From: an uncultured Sutterella sp.
GTDB lineage: Bacteria; Pseudomonadota; Gammaproteobacteria; Burkholderiales; Burkholderiaceae_F
Direction: 5' to 3'
Assembly (NCBI GenBank): GCA_900554675.1
Contig: USIM01000014.1
Span: 1-11,242, forward strand
Length of the DNA: 11,242 bases
Below are positions 4,268-10,182 of this stretch, in pieces. The notes under the pieces are model-generated. The model searched no databases. It saw only the letters and a list, made by a program, of their open reading frames with translations, and was not told the DNA's origin. The translations under genes were made by a program, and so were the position numbers. Position 1 is the stretch's first letter. Every line of letters starts with the position of its first letter.

Positions 4268-6187
4268 ATGATGGATGCAGATAAAGAAAAGGCCACTGTG
4301 AAAATGGCCAAAAATAAAGAACAAACTAAAGTTTCTGATGATATTTTAGCTGATCCGATTGATAACGCAGTTAAAACTTCACTATTAACGGATGAGGGGA
4401 ATGGTGTTAAGAGCTTCACGAAGGAAAACGGCGATAAGTTTTTGTTTGGGCCGTTGGGTGTGTCGTTCGTGGCAAGTGGTCGCAAGGATGATGACGGGAT
4501 TAAGGTTTGTGGTGCGTTGTCAGTCGTGGGCCGGTATCGAGATAAAAATGGCAACGATTGGGGGCGCATTGTCTCTTGGTTTGATGAGGATGATAACGAA
4601 CACCGCTTAGAAATCAACGAGGCAGATTTAAGCACTAAAGCAACGGAAGTTTTAGCAACGTTGGCCGGTGGTGGTTTAGCTATTCACATTAATACTTCTA
4701 GAGGTATGCCCAATCGGGTGGTGGATTACATCCGAAGTTTTCCAGCCTCCGAGCTTAAAAAGTACCGTTCTACTCGGTCGTTTGGTTGGTTTAAAGAGGG
4801 CTGTACGTTTGTTCTGCCGTGTGAAGTGATTGGCAATGATGAGGAAGGCGAGAGCGTTATTTATGACGGCAACGCGGAGGATGCTCCGGCCTACTCTAAA
4901 ACGGGAAGTTTGACGGAGTGGCAAAACACGGTGGCCTCTATTGCTCGTTATTCGAGCCGTATAGGGTTCTTTATGTGTATCGGCTTTGCTTCGCCCTTGG
5001 CGAGTTTATTAAACGTTTCTACGGGCGGTTTTCACTTGGTAGGGGATAGCTCATTAGGCAAGTCGAGTGCCAACCGTGCTTTGTGCAGCTTGTTTGGTTC
5101 GGCACGTTCTGACGGTGATAATCCTGGTGAGCTTGGAAATTGGCGAGCAACGGACAATGGGTTAGAGGGTCTATTACGCGCTCATAACGATTTGCCGTTG
5201 ATCCTTGATGAGTTAAGTCAGGCAGAAGAGAAAGCCATACAAAAGATTATCTACATGATTGGCAACGAGACAGGTAAGGCACGGATGAGCAAGGGGCTAT
5301 CGAATAGACAGCGTTCATCGTGGCGATTATTGCTTGCCTCAAGCGGTGAAGTGACGGCAGAACAAATGGCGGAGCGTGTGGGCGCAAAGATCAATAACGG
5401 TGTCGCTATTCGTTTGGCTAACATCCGAGTCACAAACGATAACGGGTTAGGTATCTTTGACTATTTGCCCACGGGGGAAACGGCAAAAGGATTGGCAGAG
5501 CGACTGCAAGAGCTTACAGAGAGTAAACAGTACGGAACGGCCGGCCCTGCCTTTATTCGCTCGTTGGTTGACGATATGAAGCAACGAGGGAAAGAAGTTG
5601 TTATTGATGAGTTAAAAGCGGACATTCGGGCCTTTATGGAAGCCTTACCAAAAGAGAGCGATCCCAAGGTGGGGCGTGTCGCTCATCGTTTCGCTTTGGT
5701 GGGTGTAGCCGGTGAACTTGCGATTAAATACGGGGTGTTGCCGTGGGATAAGGGAACGGCTAAACGGTTTGCCTTGACCTGTTTCAATGTGTGGCGAAAA
5801 GACTTTAAGACGCAAGAGCAACAAGAGGCTGAATTTATTGAATGGCTTTTAAGCCTTGCCGAGATTCATCAGGCGCGCTTTGATTTGATTAAGGTTGAAA
5901 ACATTGGGCCGGTAGTCGAAGCCTCAAGGATGGATAACCGGTTAGGTTATATCGTGATTAAAACGGGTGATGATCGCGTCTATTACATCCCGAAAGCTTT
6001 GGAGGGGTTACTGAAGAAATACGGGCACGGGAAAACAGAAAGCCTAAAGATTTTGAAAAAGCACGGTGTGCTAATTGGTGCAGATCGTTTGTTTTACCTG
6101 AAGACAAATTCTAGAGGCTCGGACGGTGTGCCAAGTGGTCGCTATGTTTGCGTTCCATATAGGGAGGAAATGACCGAAACCGATTAA
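4268..6187 (+). CDS. DUF927-domain ATPase, probable replicative helicase, 639 aa
   Basis: This is a P-loop ATPase of the DUF927 group, found beside small primases in satellites, prophages and integrative elements and presumed to unwind DNA during element replication. The first 60 residues are charged and probably flexible. A region from about 60 to 240 (GPLGVSFVASGR, YRSTRSFGWF) precedes the ATPase core. Walker A is GDSSLGKSS (259-267, K265). Walker B is LPLILDELSQ with D314 and E315. SSGEVTAEQMAERVGAKINNGVAIRLANI follows and probably contains sensor/arginine-finger elements. The C-terminal third (about 430-639) would contain accessory helical and winged-helix-like parts. The ATG at 4268 directly follows the primase stop. 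An in-frame ATG at 4271 is an equal alternative. The full-length frame is intact. Direct evidence for helicase activity in this group is limited. Confidence 0.85.
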   Translation: MMDADKEKATVKMAKNKEQTKVSDDILADPIDNAVKTSLLTDEGNGVKSFTKENGDKFLFGPLGVSFVASGRKDDDGIKVCGALSVVGRYRDKNGNDWGRIVSWFDEDDNEHRLEINEADLSTKATEVLATLAGGGLAIHINTSRGMPNRVVDYIRSFPASELKKYRSTRSFGWFKEGCTFVLPCEVIGNDEEGESVIYDGNAEDAPAYSKTGSLTEWQNTVASIARYSSRIGFFMCIGFASPLASLLNVSTGGFHLVGDSSLGKSSANRALCSLFGSARSDGDNPGELGNWRATDNGLEGLLRAHNDLPLILDELSQAEEKAIQKIIYMIGNETGKARMSKGLSNRQRSSWRLLLASSGEVTAEQMAERVGAKINNGVAIRLANIRVTNDNGLGIFDYLPTGETAKGLAERLQELTESKQYGTAGPAFIRSLVDDMKQRGKEVVIDELKADIRAFMEALPKESDPKVGRVAHRFALVGVAGELAIKYGVLPWDKGTAKRFALTCFNVWRKDFKTQEQQEAEFIEWLLSLAEIHQARFDLIKVENIGPVVEASRMDNRLGYIVIKTGDDRVYYIPKALEGLLKKYGHGKTESLKILKKHGVLIGADRLFYLKTNSRGSDGVPSGRYVCVPYREEMTETD

Positions 6188-6229
6188 AAAGAGCGTTTTT
6201 GACATGGCTTGCTTGCCGAAAAATGGGCT

Positions 6230-6313
6230 TGTCGGCCACTGTCGGCCACGTGTCCCCCACTCGAAAAATCGTGTTAAAGCCTGAAAATAAAGGCTGTCGG
6301 CCACTTCCCCCAC
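6230..6313. repeat. Iteron-like cluster tgtc(gg/cc)ccac
   Basis: tgtcggccac occurs at 6230-6239, directly again at 6240-6249, and at 6295-6304. The variant tgtcccccac lies at 6251-6260 and cttcccccac at 6304-6313, with a partial tgtggcca at 6315-6322. The order is A-A-B, then A-B. The repeats lie between the DUF927 gene and the 64-aa gene, where a replication origin or copy-control locus would be plausible (in P4, ori and crr carry short iterons). The function is inferred. Confidence 0.6.
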
Positions 6314-6362
6314 TGTGGCCATATGAAAATGAATTTGCAAAGCAACATTCAGGGTTATAAAG

Positions 6363-6557
6363 ATGATTTCAAGCGATCAAAAAGCAAAGAATTTAAACCC
6401 AATAAAACATCAAAAAGAAGTGATGAGTAACGAAGAAAGGGAGAATTTAAGAGAGGCGTATTTAGAGCGGTCGGCTATTTTAGAGTTTGATGCCGGTATG
6501 ACAAGGCAGGAAGCGAATAAATTAGCGTGGAAGCTTGTTTATGGAAAGGGAAGATAG
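6363..6557 (+). CDS. Small conserved-looking protein, 64 aa
   Basis: The ATG at 6363 has AGGG at 6351-6354, 8 nt upstream. An internal ATG at 6423 (MSNEERENL) is an alternative start. The protein is helical and highly charged. Its centre, ERSAILEFDAGMTRQEANKLAWKL, follows a pattern (R-x-A-I-x-E-F-D-x-G-M-x-R-x-E-A) that I recall from many small ORFs in phage satellites, ICEs and plasmids, often close to replication genes. The molecular role of those is not known to me. Here it follows the DUF927 ATPase and the iteron cluster and ends just before a strong terminator. It is therefore probably the last gene of the replication module, with its own leader through the iterons. Confidence 0.75.
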   Translation: MISSDQKAKNLNPIKHQKEVMSNEERENLREAYLERSAILEFDAGMTRQEANKLAWKLVYGKGR

Positions 6558-6573
6558 TTAATCAACCAATGGG

Positions 6574-6599
6574 AAAAGATCGCTCAGGCGGTCTTTTTT
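6574..6599 (+). terminator. Rho-independent terminator closing the replication module
   Basis: gatcgc (6578-6583) pairs with gcggtc (6588-6593) around tcag, with one G-T pair. The flanking aaaa (6574-6577) faces a run of six T (6594-6599). It lies 17 bp after the stop of the 64-aa gene. Confidence 0.85.
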
Positions 6600-6633
6600 C
6601 GACTTGGGTAGGTCATAGCGTTAAAATTCTTTT

Positions 6634-6742
6634 TGGGTGATGGTGTGGGGTTTCTGTTAGTTTTAACTCTGCTTTGAAGATGCCGGTGTTAATACCAACT
6701 GTTAGAAGCCAATTTTCGACTTGTATCACATTTCATCACCCA
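6634..6742. repeat. 9-bp inverted repeat bracketing about 90 bp
   Basis: tgggtgatg (6634-6642) is the exact reverse complement of catcaccca (6734-6742). The right arm overlaps the start of the diverged repeat at 6739. It may be protein-binding half-sites or the arms of a large hairpin. Confidence 0.45.
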
Positions 6743-6813
6743 TAAATATTGATTAAAGAATCGAGAGCTGTCAGAGAGGAAAGTAGGTTAAGAAAAAGCC
6801 CTAGCGCGAGCTT
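6739..6813. repeat. Diverged repeat, right copy (partner at 778-871)
   Basis: The blocks cataaatattg (6741-6751), tcagaga (6771-6777) and gcgagctt (6806-6813) repeat those at 780, 819 and 864 in the same order and orientation. The first block is an exact 11-mer. A candidate -10 element (taaata) lies within it. Confidence 0.35.
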
Positions 6814-6815
6814 TA

Positions 6816-6838
6816 TAGTATCCTAATTAGTATCCTAA
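6816..6838. repeat. Tandem repeat tagtatcctaa, period 12
   Basis: tagtatcctaa occurs at 6816-6826 and 6828-6838. Tandem short direct repeats beside a gene-free junction are typical of integrase arm-type sites at element ends, which suggests that a boundary lies nearby, but no core repeat was found. Confidence 0.55.
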
Positions 6839-6902
6839 AATTTTTATCGCTCTGTAATGCCTGAAAATAGGGCTACTTCTAGTCAGTCTTGGACCAAATT
6901 TG

Positions 6903-6938
6903 AATCCGCACGCGTGTAGTACGTTGTGCGGATTTTTT
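6903..6938 (+). terminator. Strong rho-independent terminator without an upstream gene
   Basis: aatccgcac (6903-6911) pairs perfectly with gtgcggatt (6926-6934), followed by TTTT (6935-6938). The nearest plus-strand gene ends 346 bp upstream behind its own terminator. This one therefore ends either a small transcript starting in 6601-6900 or a chromosomal gene whose body was displaced by the insertion. Confidence 0.8.
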
Positions 6939-6992
6939 CATTTTGCATGTCCATAGTCAGGGCATCTCTTCTACAACTCTTGTGTAAAACAC

Positions 6993-7019
6993 CAAATGTA
7001 CAAATGTGCCAATTGATCA
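6993..7019. promoter_or_regulatory. AATGTACA compound site, copy A (candidate partition site)
   Basis: caaatgtacaaat (6993-7005), 4 nt, then caattgatca (7010-7019). The same two blocks with a 3-nt spacer occur at 10115-10140. Within it, aatgt repeats with period 8 (6995 and 7003), the spacing expected for tandem RHH operators. It lies about 200 bp upstream of parA. Confidence 0.5.
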
Positions 7020-7050
7020 TTTTTTAGAATAGATATCTTTCTTGAGAAGT

Positions 7051-7065
7051 TTGTATTATATACAA
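7051..7065. promoter_or_regulatory. Inverted repeat ttgtat-tat-atacaa upstream of parA
   Basis: This 15-bp AT-rich palindrome (7051-7056 with 7060-7065) sits between two AATGTACA sites in the parA leader. It has the form of an operator. Confidence 0.4.
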
Positions 7066-7153
7066 TGGCAAATCTACCTATTTCTAATGAAATCAAGTAC
7101 TAATAGCGATTGGATGAAATGTAAAAAGATCAAACACTCAAATAAACATATGG

Positions 7154-7180
7154 TAAAATACAGAAAAACACAAATGTACA
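7154..7180 (+). promoter_or_regulatory. Candidate parA promoter -10 with overlapping AATGTACA operator
   Basis: taaaat (7154-7159) resembles a -10 hexamer; no convincing -35 is visible. caaatgtaca (7171-7180) lies just downstream, where a bound repressor would block transcription. Autoregulation by the RHH protein is the expected arrangement for a type Ib-like par operon. Confidence 0.35.
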
Positions 7181-7203
7181 TTTATTGATTCTAAAGGAAT
7201 GTC

Positions 7204-7845
7204 ATGAAAGTCATTAGTATCTTGAATCAAAAGGGCGGTGTTGGTAAGACAACGATTTCCGTTAATCTGGCTTCTGCCATCGCAAAAAAGGGCAAGTCGG
7301 TTCTTTTAGTCGATGCGGATCCTCAAGGATCGGCATTAGATTGGTTTGCCAGTCGATCCGATGAAATGGAGCCTCTGTTTCCTGTTGTAGGGTGCGCTAA
7401 ACCCAATTTGCATAAAACCATTCCCGATCTCGGGAAAGGTCGTGATGTGGTTGTGATTGATGGCGCGCCTCGCGTTACGGATTTGGCTCGCGCTGCCATT
7501 ATGGCAAGTGATTTGGTCTTGATCCCGGTTCAGCCGAGTCCTTACGATGTTTGGGCCGCTGAAGAAGTCGTCAAGCTAATTAAAGAGGCTCAAATTTATC
7601 GTCCTGAAATTCAGGCGGCGTTTGTGATTAACCGTAAGATCGCCAAAACGGCGATTGGCCGAGACATTGTTGATGCATTGGAAGGCTTTGAAATCGAAGT
7701 ACTCGACTCAACGCTTTCTCAACGTGTCGTTTATGCTGAATCTGCCGCAGTCGGTGTGGCAGTGTTTGAACAAGATTCCAAGAGCTACGCTACACGCGAA
7801 GTGAATCGCTTGGCAAAAGAAGTCCTTAACGTATTGGGAGAATAA
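7204..7845 (+). CDS. parA: ParA-family partition ATPase, 213 aa
   Basis: This Walker-type ATPase binds nucleoid DNA and moves plasmid or element copies apart. The deviant Walker A motif KGGVGKTT is at residues 10-17, followed by LLVDADPQGSALDW (D37, D39). Walker B is VVVIDGAPR with D86. PVQPSPYDVWA and the C-terminal AESAAVGVAVFEQD are also as in small plasmid ParAs. At 213 aa it has no N-terminal DNA-binding domain, which is the type Ib layout, where the partner is a small RHH protein and the centromere often lies upstream. AAGGA at 7194-7198 sits 5 nt before the ATG. The partner gene starts 2 nt after the stop. AATGTACA sites both upstream and downstream are the natural centromere candidates. 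It could alternatively be an orphan chromosomal ParA, but the paired RHH gene argues for a real par cassette. Confidence 0.92.
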   Translation: MKVISILNQKGGVGKTTISVNLASAIAKKGKSVLLVDADPQGSALDWFASRSDEMEPLFPVVGCAKPNLHKTIPDLGKGRDVVVIDGAPRVTDLARAAIMASDLVLIPVQPSPYDVWAAEEVVKLIKEAQIYRPEIQAAFVINRKIAKTAIGRDIVDALEGFEIEVLDSTLSQRVVYAESAAVGVAVFEQDSKSYATREVNRLAKEVLNVLGE

Positions 7846-7847
7846 TC

Positions 7848-8129
7848 ATGGCATCAGGAAAGAAAGTAATGTTTTCAAAGCCACGTCAAGCCTCTGCTGC
7901 TGATATGGCAAAGATGGATGAATGGGTTAGTTTGGGTGCAGAGGAAGCGCACGTTGAGGTGACTTCTAAACCTGTTTTGAAGACGCCGGAAGCAAAAGTT
8001 CGCATGAAACGTTTGTCGATGGATTTGCCCGAAGAAATGCATAAAGATTTGATGAAATACTGTGTTGATCACGGAACGAAGGCCTCTGTTTTGGTTCGTG
8101 ATCTTCTTCAAAGAAAGATCTATCGATAA
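7848..8129 (+). CDS. Small ribbon-helix-helix partition protein (ParB-like), 93 aa
   Basis: This is the probable centromere-binding partner and autorepressor of ParA. The C-terminal half has the RHH pattern: a strand VRMKRLSMDLP (about 51-61), helix EEMHKDLMKYCVDHG and helix KASVLVRDLLQRKI. RHH dimers read the DNA groove with the strand and typically bind tandem repeats. The N-terminal half (MASGKKVMFSKPRQAS...) is basic and probably disordered; in type Ib partners this tail often stimulates ParA. The ATG lies 2 nt after the parA stop, with GGGAGA at the end of parA as ribosome binding site. An AATGTACA site begins 8 nt after the stop and a terminator follows at 8223. It is not related by sequence to the large ParB/Spo0J family. 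Confidence 0.8.
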   Translation: MASGKKVMFSKPRQASAADMAKMDEWVSLGAEEAHVEVTSKPVLKTPEAKVRMKRLSMDLPEEMHKDLMKYCVDHGTKASVLVRDLLQRKIYR

Positions 8130-8136
8130 TCTAAAT

Positions 8137-8182
8137 AATGTACATATGAACAAAACAACAAACAAGTAAATGATGTTTTGTT
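8137..8182. promoter_or_regulatory. AATGTACA site and adjacent inverted repeat downstream of the RHH gene
   Basis: aatgtaca at 8137-8144 is followed by the 8-bp inverted repeat aacaaaac (8149-8156) with gttttgtt (8175-8182). The position immediately after the par operon suits a second partition site. Confidence 0.4.
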
Positions 8183-8222
8183 GAAATATGTAAATATTAA
8201 ATAAAAACAATAAATTAATTGA

Positions 8223-8257
8223 CCGCTATAAACGTAAAAAGTTATAGCGGTTATTTT
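8223..8257 (+). terminator. Rho-independent terminator of the parA-RHH operon
   Basis: ccgctataa (8223-8231) pairs with ttatagcgg (8242-8250) around a 10-nt loop, followed by ttattttt (8251-8258). It is the only terminator after the two-gene operon. Confidence 0.8.
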
Positions 8258-8268
8258 TAAAGTGTTGC

Positions 8269-8300
8269 AATGTACAAAAGCGTAAATGTGCTAATGTGTA
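8269..8300. promoter_or_regulatory. AATGTACA site with tandem aatgtg repeats
   Basis: aatgtaca (8269-8276) is followed by aatgtgct (8285) and aatgtgta (8293), 8 bp apart. The 8-bp period is the same as in copy A at 6995/7003. The cluster lies between the par terminator and the next gene and may serve as a partition site or as an operator for the 8400 gene. Confidence 0.4.
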
Positions 8301-8399
8301 TAAGTTATCTGGCAAGTAACTTGATTGATATGCGCAGTTATTCTTATCGTTTTCTCAGGAAAAGTGAGCTATAGTGAACTACGATCATTGGAGCATCAG

Positions 8400-9305
8400 A
8401 TGCAATTATTAGAGCATGAGAAAAGATTTGAAACGATGGAGTTGTCAGCGCGTTTTCATGCAGTGAGTGTGGAGATTTGCCGAGACTATCCTCGCGCTTT
8501 TATGCGTGCACATTCGGTGGCGACATTATTGATGGATGTGGGGGCCGAAGAAAGCGATGTCGTTTTAGGAATGGTTTGCTCAACGGGTGCATGGCGCTCA
8601 GTTGAAATCAGATTGTCGGAAGCTAAAGCTGCGGGTCGAATCCGAATTTTCTTTGGTGTTGTTGAAGAAGAGCCTGAGTATGAACAATACGTTATGGAGG
8701 ACTCACAATTAACGCCAGAGGATCGTCTAATTGTGGACGCAATCTTTGCTTGCCGCTTGCGTGAAGCGATTGATTACTACAGTCATAAGCAAACGGTTCC
8801 TGTGGGATATGAAGCAGAAGTCATTGAAGATTTAATTAACCGCTATTTCGTGGCTCGTGAGTACCTGGGCGAAACATTATTGTCTAAGAACGTAGATCGC
8901 TACTTGCGTGACTTGGCTGCGCTTTTACCTCGTACGCCTTTAATGCTATTGGATGAGTGCGATGTCTATTGTCTTAAGGGCTCGTTGCCACCGATCGTGA
9001 CTCAAATTATTGATTGTCTTGGTTTCTATCGTTATCAAGATAACAAGGGACTCTATATTGCAGGAACAAAACTGCAAAGCAATGAAGATTTATTACGTTT
9101 GATTGGTTTGATGAGTGCACATTGGGTGGATTTGGACGTTAAAAAGAATCCTTGTTCTTTCCGTACTGTCGATTGGTATCGATTGGCGGATGATAAGCTT
9201 GACGGTGATCAGCGCCATGCGCGCGAGTTTTGTCAGAAATTATTTGCATTAGCCCCCAATCCGTTTAATTTCGAAGCTTTTATGGTGCAGGTTCGCTATT
9301 TCTAA
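8400..9305 (+). CDS. Protein of unknown function, 301 aa
   Basis: Family not recognised. I choose ATG 8400 because GGAG (8390-8393) stands 6 nt before it. The frame is open further up to a TTG at 8325, but that start lacks a good ribosome binding site and would add an unconvincing hydrophobic stretch. The protein is acidic, soluble and largely helical. Residues about 20-60, FHAVSVEICRDYPRAFMRAHSVATLLMDVGAEESDVV, recall the first helices of HD hydrolases of the RelA/SpoT kind, but the H-D pair expected after them is absent (GMVCSTG), so catalysis is unlikely and the similarity may be chance. The C-terminal part has KGSLPPIVTQIIDCLGFYRY and a terminal NPFNFEAFMVQVRYF. The EFR1-family gene follows 17 bp downstream and is probably cotranscribed. 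A possible -10 (tatagt, 8370-8375) lies upstream. Confidence 0.8.
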   Translation: MQLLEHEKRFETMELSARFHAVSVEICRDYPRAFMRAHSVATLLMDVGAEESDVVLGMVCSTGAWRSVEIRLSEAKAAGRIRIFFGVVEEEPEYEQYVMEDSQLTPEDRLIVDAIFACRLREAIDYYSHKQTVPVGYEAEVIEDLINRYFVAREYLGETLLSKNVDRYLRDLAALLPRTPLMLLDECDVYCLKGSLPPIVTQIIDCLGFYRYQDNKGLYIAGTKLQSNEDLLRLIGLMSAHWVDLDVKKNPCSFRTVDWYRLADDKLDGDQRHAREFCQKLFALAPNPFNFEAFMVQVRYF

Positions 9306-9322
9306 ATTCTTGAGAGGTTTGT

Positions 9323-10075
9323 ATGGTAAATGTCTTGTTATTTAGTCCAACGGGGAACTCAAAACGAGCGGCCTTGACCGTTGCAAGTGTGTTAGGGGAG
9401 AAAGTCAACGTTGTCGATTTAACAAAGACGCATTTGGTCGATGAAACTTTTGACCCAAAAGAACCGATGGTGATTGCAGGGCCGGTTTTTGGCGGTCGTT
9501 TGCCAGAGCTGATGGTTGAGAGGTTGAAAAGGTTTTCTCTTAAAGGAGTTAAGGTCGTTACGCTTGTTACTTACAGTAATCGAGCTGTTGAGGATGCGCT
9601 TTTAGAGCTCAATAACACGGTTGTAGAACTCGGTGGTATACCCGTTGCCAGCGCCACTGTTGTTGCTCGCCACTCAATGGTTCCCGCGGTTGCTCAAAAT
9701 CGCCCTTCAGACGTTGATTTAACGAATTTGAAGGCGTTTGCTCGAATGGCAAAGCAAAAGCTCTTTCAAACGGAATGTGTGGCTGTAAAAGTGCCTGGTG
9801 ACTATCCGTACCGTTCGTGGACAAAGTCTCCTTTGACACCAATCATTGACGGCAATTGTGTAAAGTGCGGTCAGTGTGTCAGATTGTGTCCTGTCGGAGC
9901 AATTGATGCAAACGATCCGTCAAAGGTAGATGCTCAAAAATGCATTTTATGTATGCGTTGCGTCTTTGTTTGTTCGCAACAGTCACGCGTCTTACCGGAA
10001 CAGATAAGAGGGATGATTGGTCAAAAACTAGCACCCATAGCAGCTATTCATCGAGATAATGAGTTCTTTCTTTAA
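9323..10075 (+). CDS. EFR1-family flavodoxin/ferredoxin fusion protein, 250 aa
   Basis: A cytoplasmic electron carrier joining an FMN-binding flavodoxin fold to two 4Fe-4S clusters. It is typical of anaerobes and its physiological partners are mostly unknown. The N-terminal phosphate-binding loop is FSPTGNSKR (about residues 7-15), followed by the flavodoxin strand MVIAGPVFGGRLPELM. The C-terminal ferredoxin part has CVKCGQCVRLCP (Cys 179, 182, 185, 189) and CILCMRCVFVCS (Cys 207, 210, 213, 217). Both quartets are intact, though the second lacks the usual proline after its last cysteine. gagagg precedes the ATG by about 7 nt. The gene ends just before a bidirectional terminator and shares a transcript with the unknown 301-aa protein, which may be a redox partner or simply a neighbour. 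Confidence 0.9.
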   Translation: MVNVLLFSPTGNSKRAALTVASVLGEKVNVVDLTKTHLVDETFDPKEPMVIAGPVFGGRLPELMVERLKRFSLKGVKVVTLVTYSNRAVEDALLELNNTVVELGGIPVASATVVARHSMVPAVAQNRPSDVDLTNLKAFARMAKQKLFQTECVAVKVPGDYPYRSWTKSPLTPIIDGNCVKCGQCVRLCPVGAIDANDPSKVDAQKCILCMRCVFVCSQQSRVLPEQIRGMIGQKLAPIAAIHRDNEFFL

Positions 10076-10080
10076 ATAAT

Positions 10081-10108
10081 AAAAGGCTTTGATTTTTCAA
10101 AGCCTTTT
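10081..10108. terminator. Bidirectional terminator between convergent genes
   Basis: aaaaggctttga (10081-10092) pairs with tcaaagcctttt (10097-10108), a perfect 12-bp stem with a tttt loop. It ends in T4 on the plus strand and, by symmetry, in T4 on the minus strand. It separates the EFR1 gene from the leftward threonine-synthase-like gene. Confidence 0.88.
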
Positions 10109-10114
10109 ATGAAT

Positions 10115-10140
10115 CAAATGTACAAATTAACAATTGATCA
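10115..10140. promoter_or_regulatory. AATGTACA compound site, copy B
   Basis: caaatgtacaaat (10115-10127), 3 nt, caattgatca (10131-10140): the same two blocks as at 6993-7019. This copy lies between two convergent genes, where a promoter operator would make little sense, which favours a structural role (partition site or module boundary). Confidence 0.5.
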
Positions 10141-10142
10141 AA

Positions 10143-10169
10143 TGTTTTATTGTTGTTATCAATAAAACA
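10143..10169. repeat. AT-rich 10-bp hairpin near the end of the threonine-synthase-like gene
   Basis: tgttttattg (10143-10152) pairs perfectly with caataaaaca (10160-10169) around ttgttat. It lies 14 bp past the stop of the minus-strand gene. Without a T-run it is a weak terminator at best. It may be part of the adjacent AATGTACA site. Confidence 0.5.
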
Positions 10170-10182
10170 ACAAATGTTGATC

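Larger units (their letters stand above)
6601..7203. other. Gene-free 600-bp stretch between replication and partition modules
   Basis: No credible ORF on either strand. It contains a 9-bp inverted repeat (6634-6642 with 6734-6742), the right copy of a diverged repeat, a tandem 11-bp repeat, a 7-bp inverted repeat agcccta/tagggct (6797-6803 with 6867-6873), a strong terminator with no gene before it, and the operator-like sites ahead of parA. It may include the right end of the replication element. No tRNA or att core could be identified. Confidence 0.6.

Noticed and set aside
6071..6340. 89-aa minus-strand ORF across the end of the DUF927 gene and the iterons
   Set aside because: Its sequence is antisense to a well-supported gene and to the 10-bp repeats, and no start signal is visible.
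6890..6940. tRNA or tmRNA 3' end as integration site next to the terminator
   Set aside because: ggacca at 6890-6895 is not preceded by a T-arm or acceptor stem, and no matching copy occurs elsewhere in the window.
7060..7065. parA promoter at ttgaga (7042-7047) with tattat
   Set aside because: The spacing between the hexamers is only 6 bp. The tattat/tatata bases are better explained by the palindrome at 7051-7065.
8325..8399. 25-residue N-terminal extension of the 301-aa protein from a TTG
   Set aside because: The TTG has no Shine-Dalgarno sequence, while ATG 8400 has GGAG at ideal distance. The hydrophobic stretch it would add looks like translated promoter DNA and not a signal peptide.
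10117..10140. dif/XerCD recombination site
   Set aside because: The two-block arrangement with a 3-4 nt spacer does not match the 11-6-11 layout or the conserved XerD half-site.
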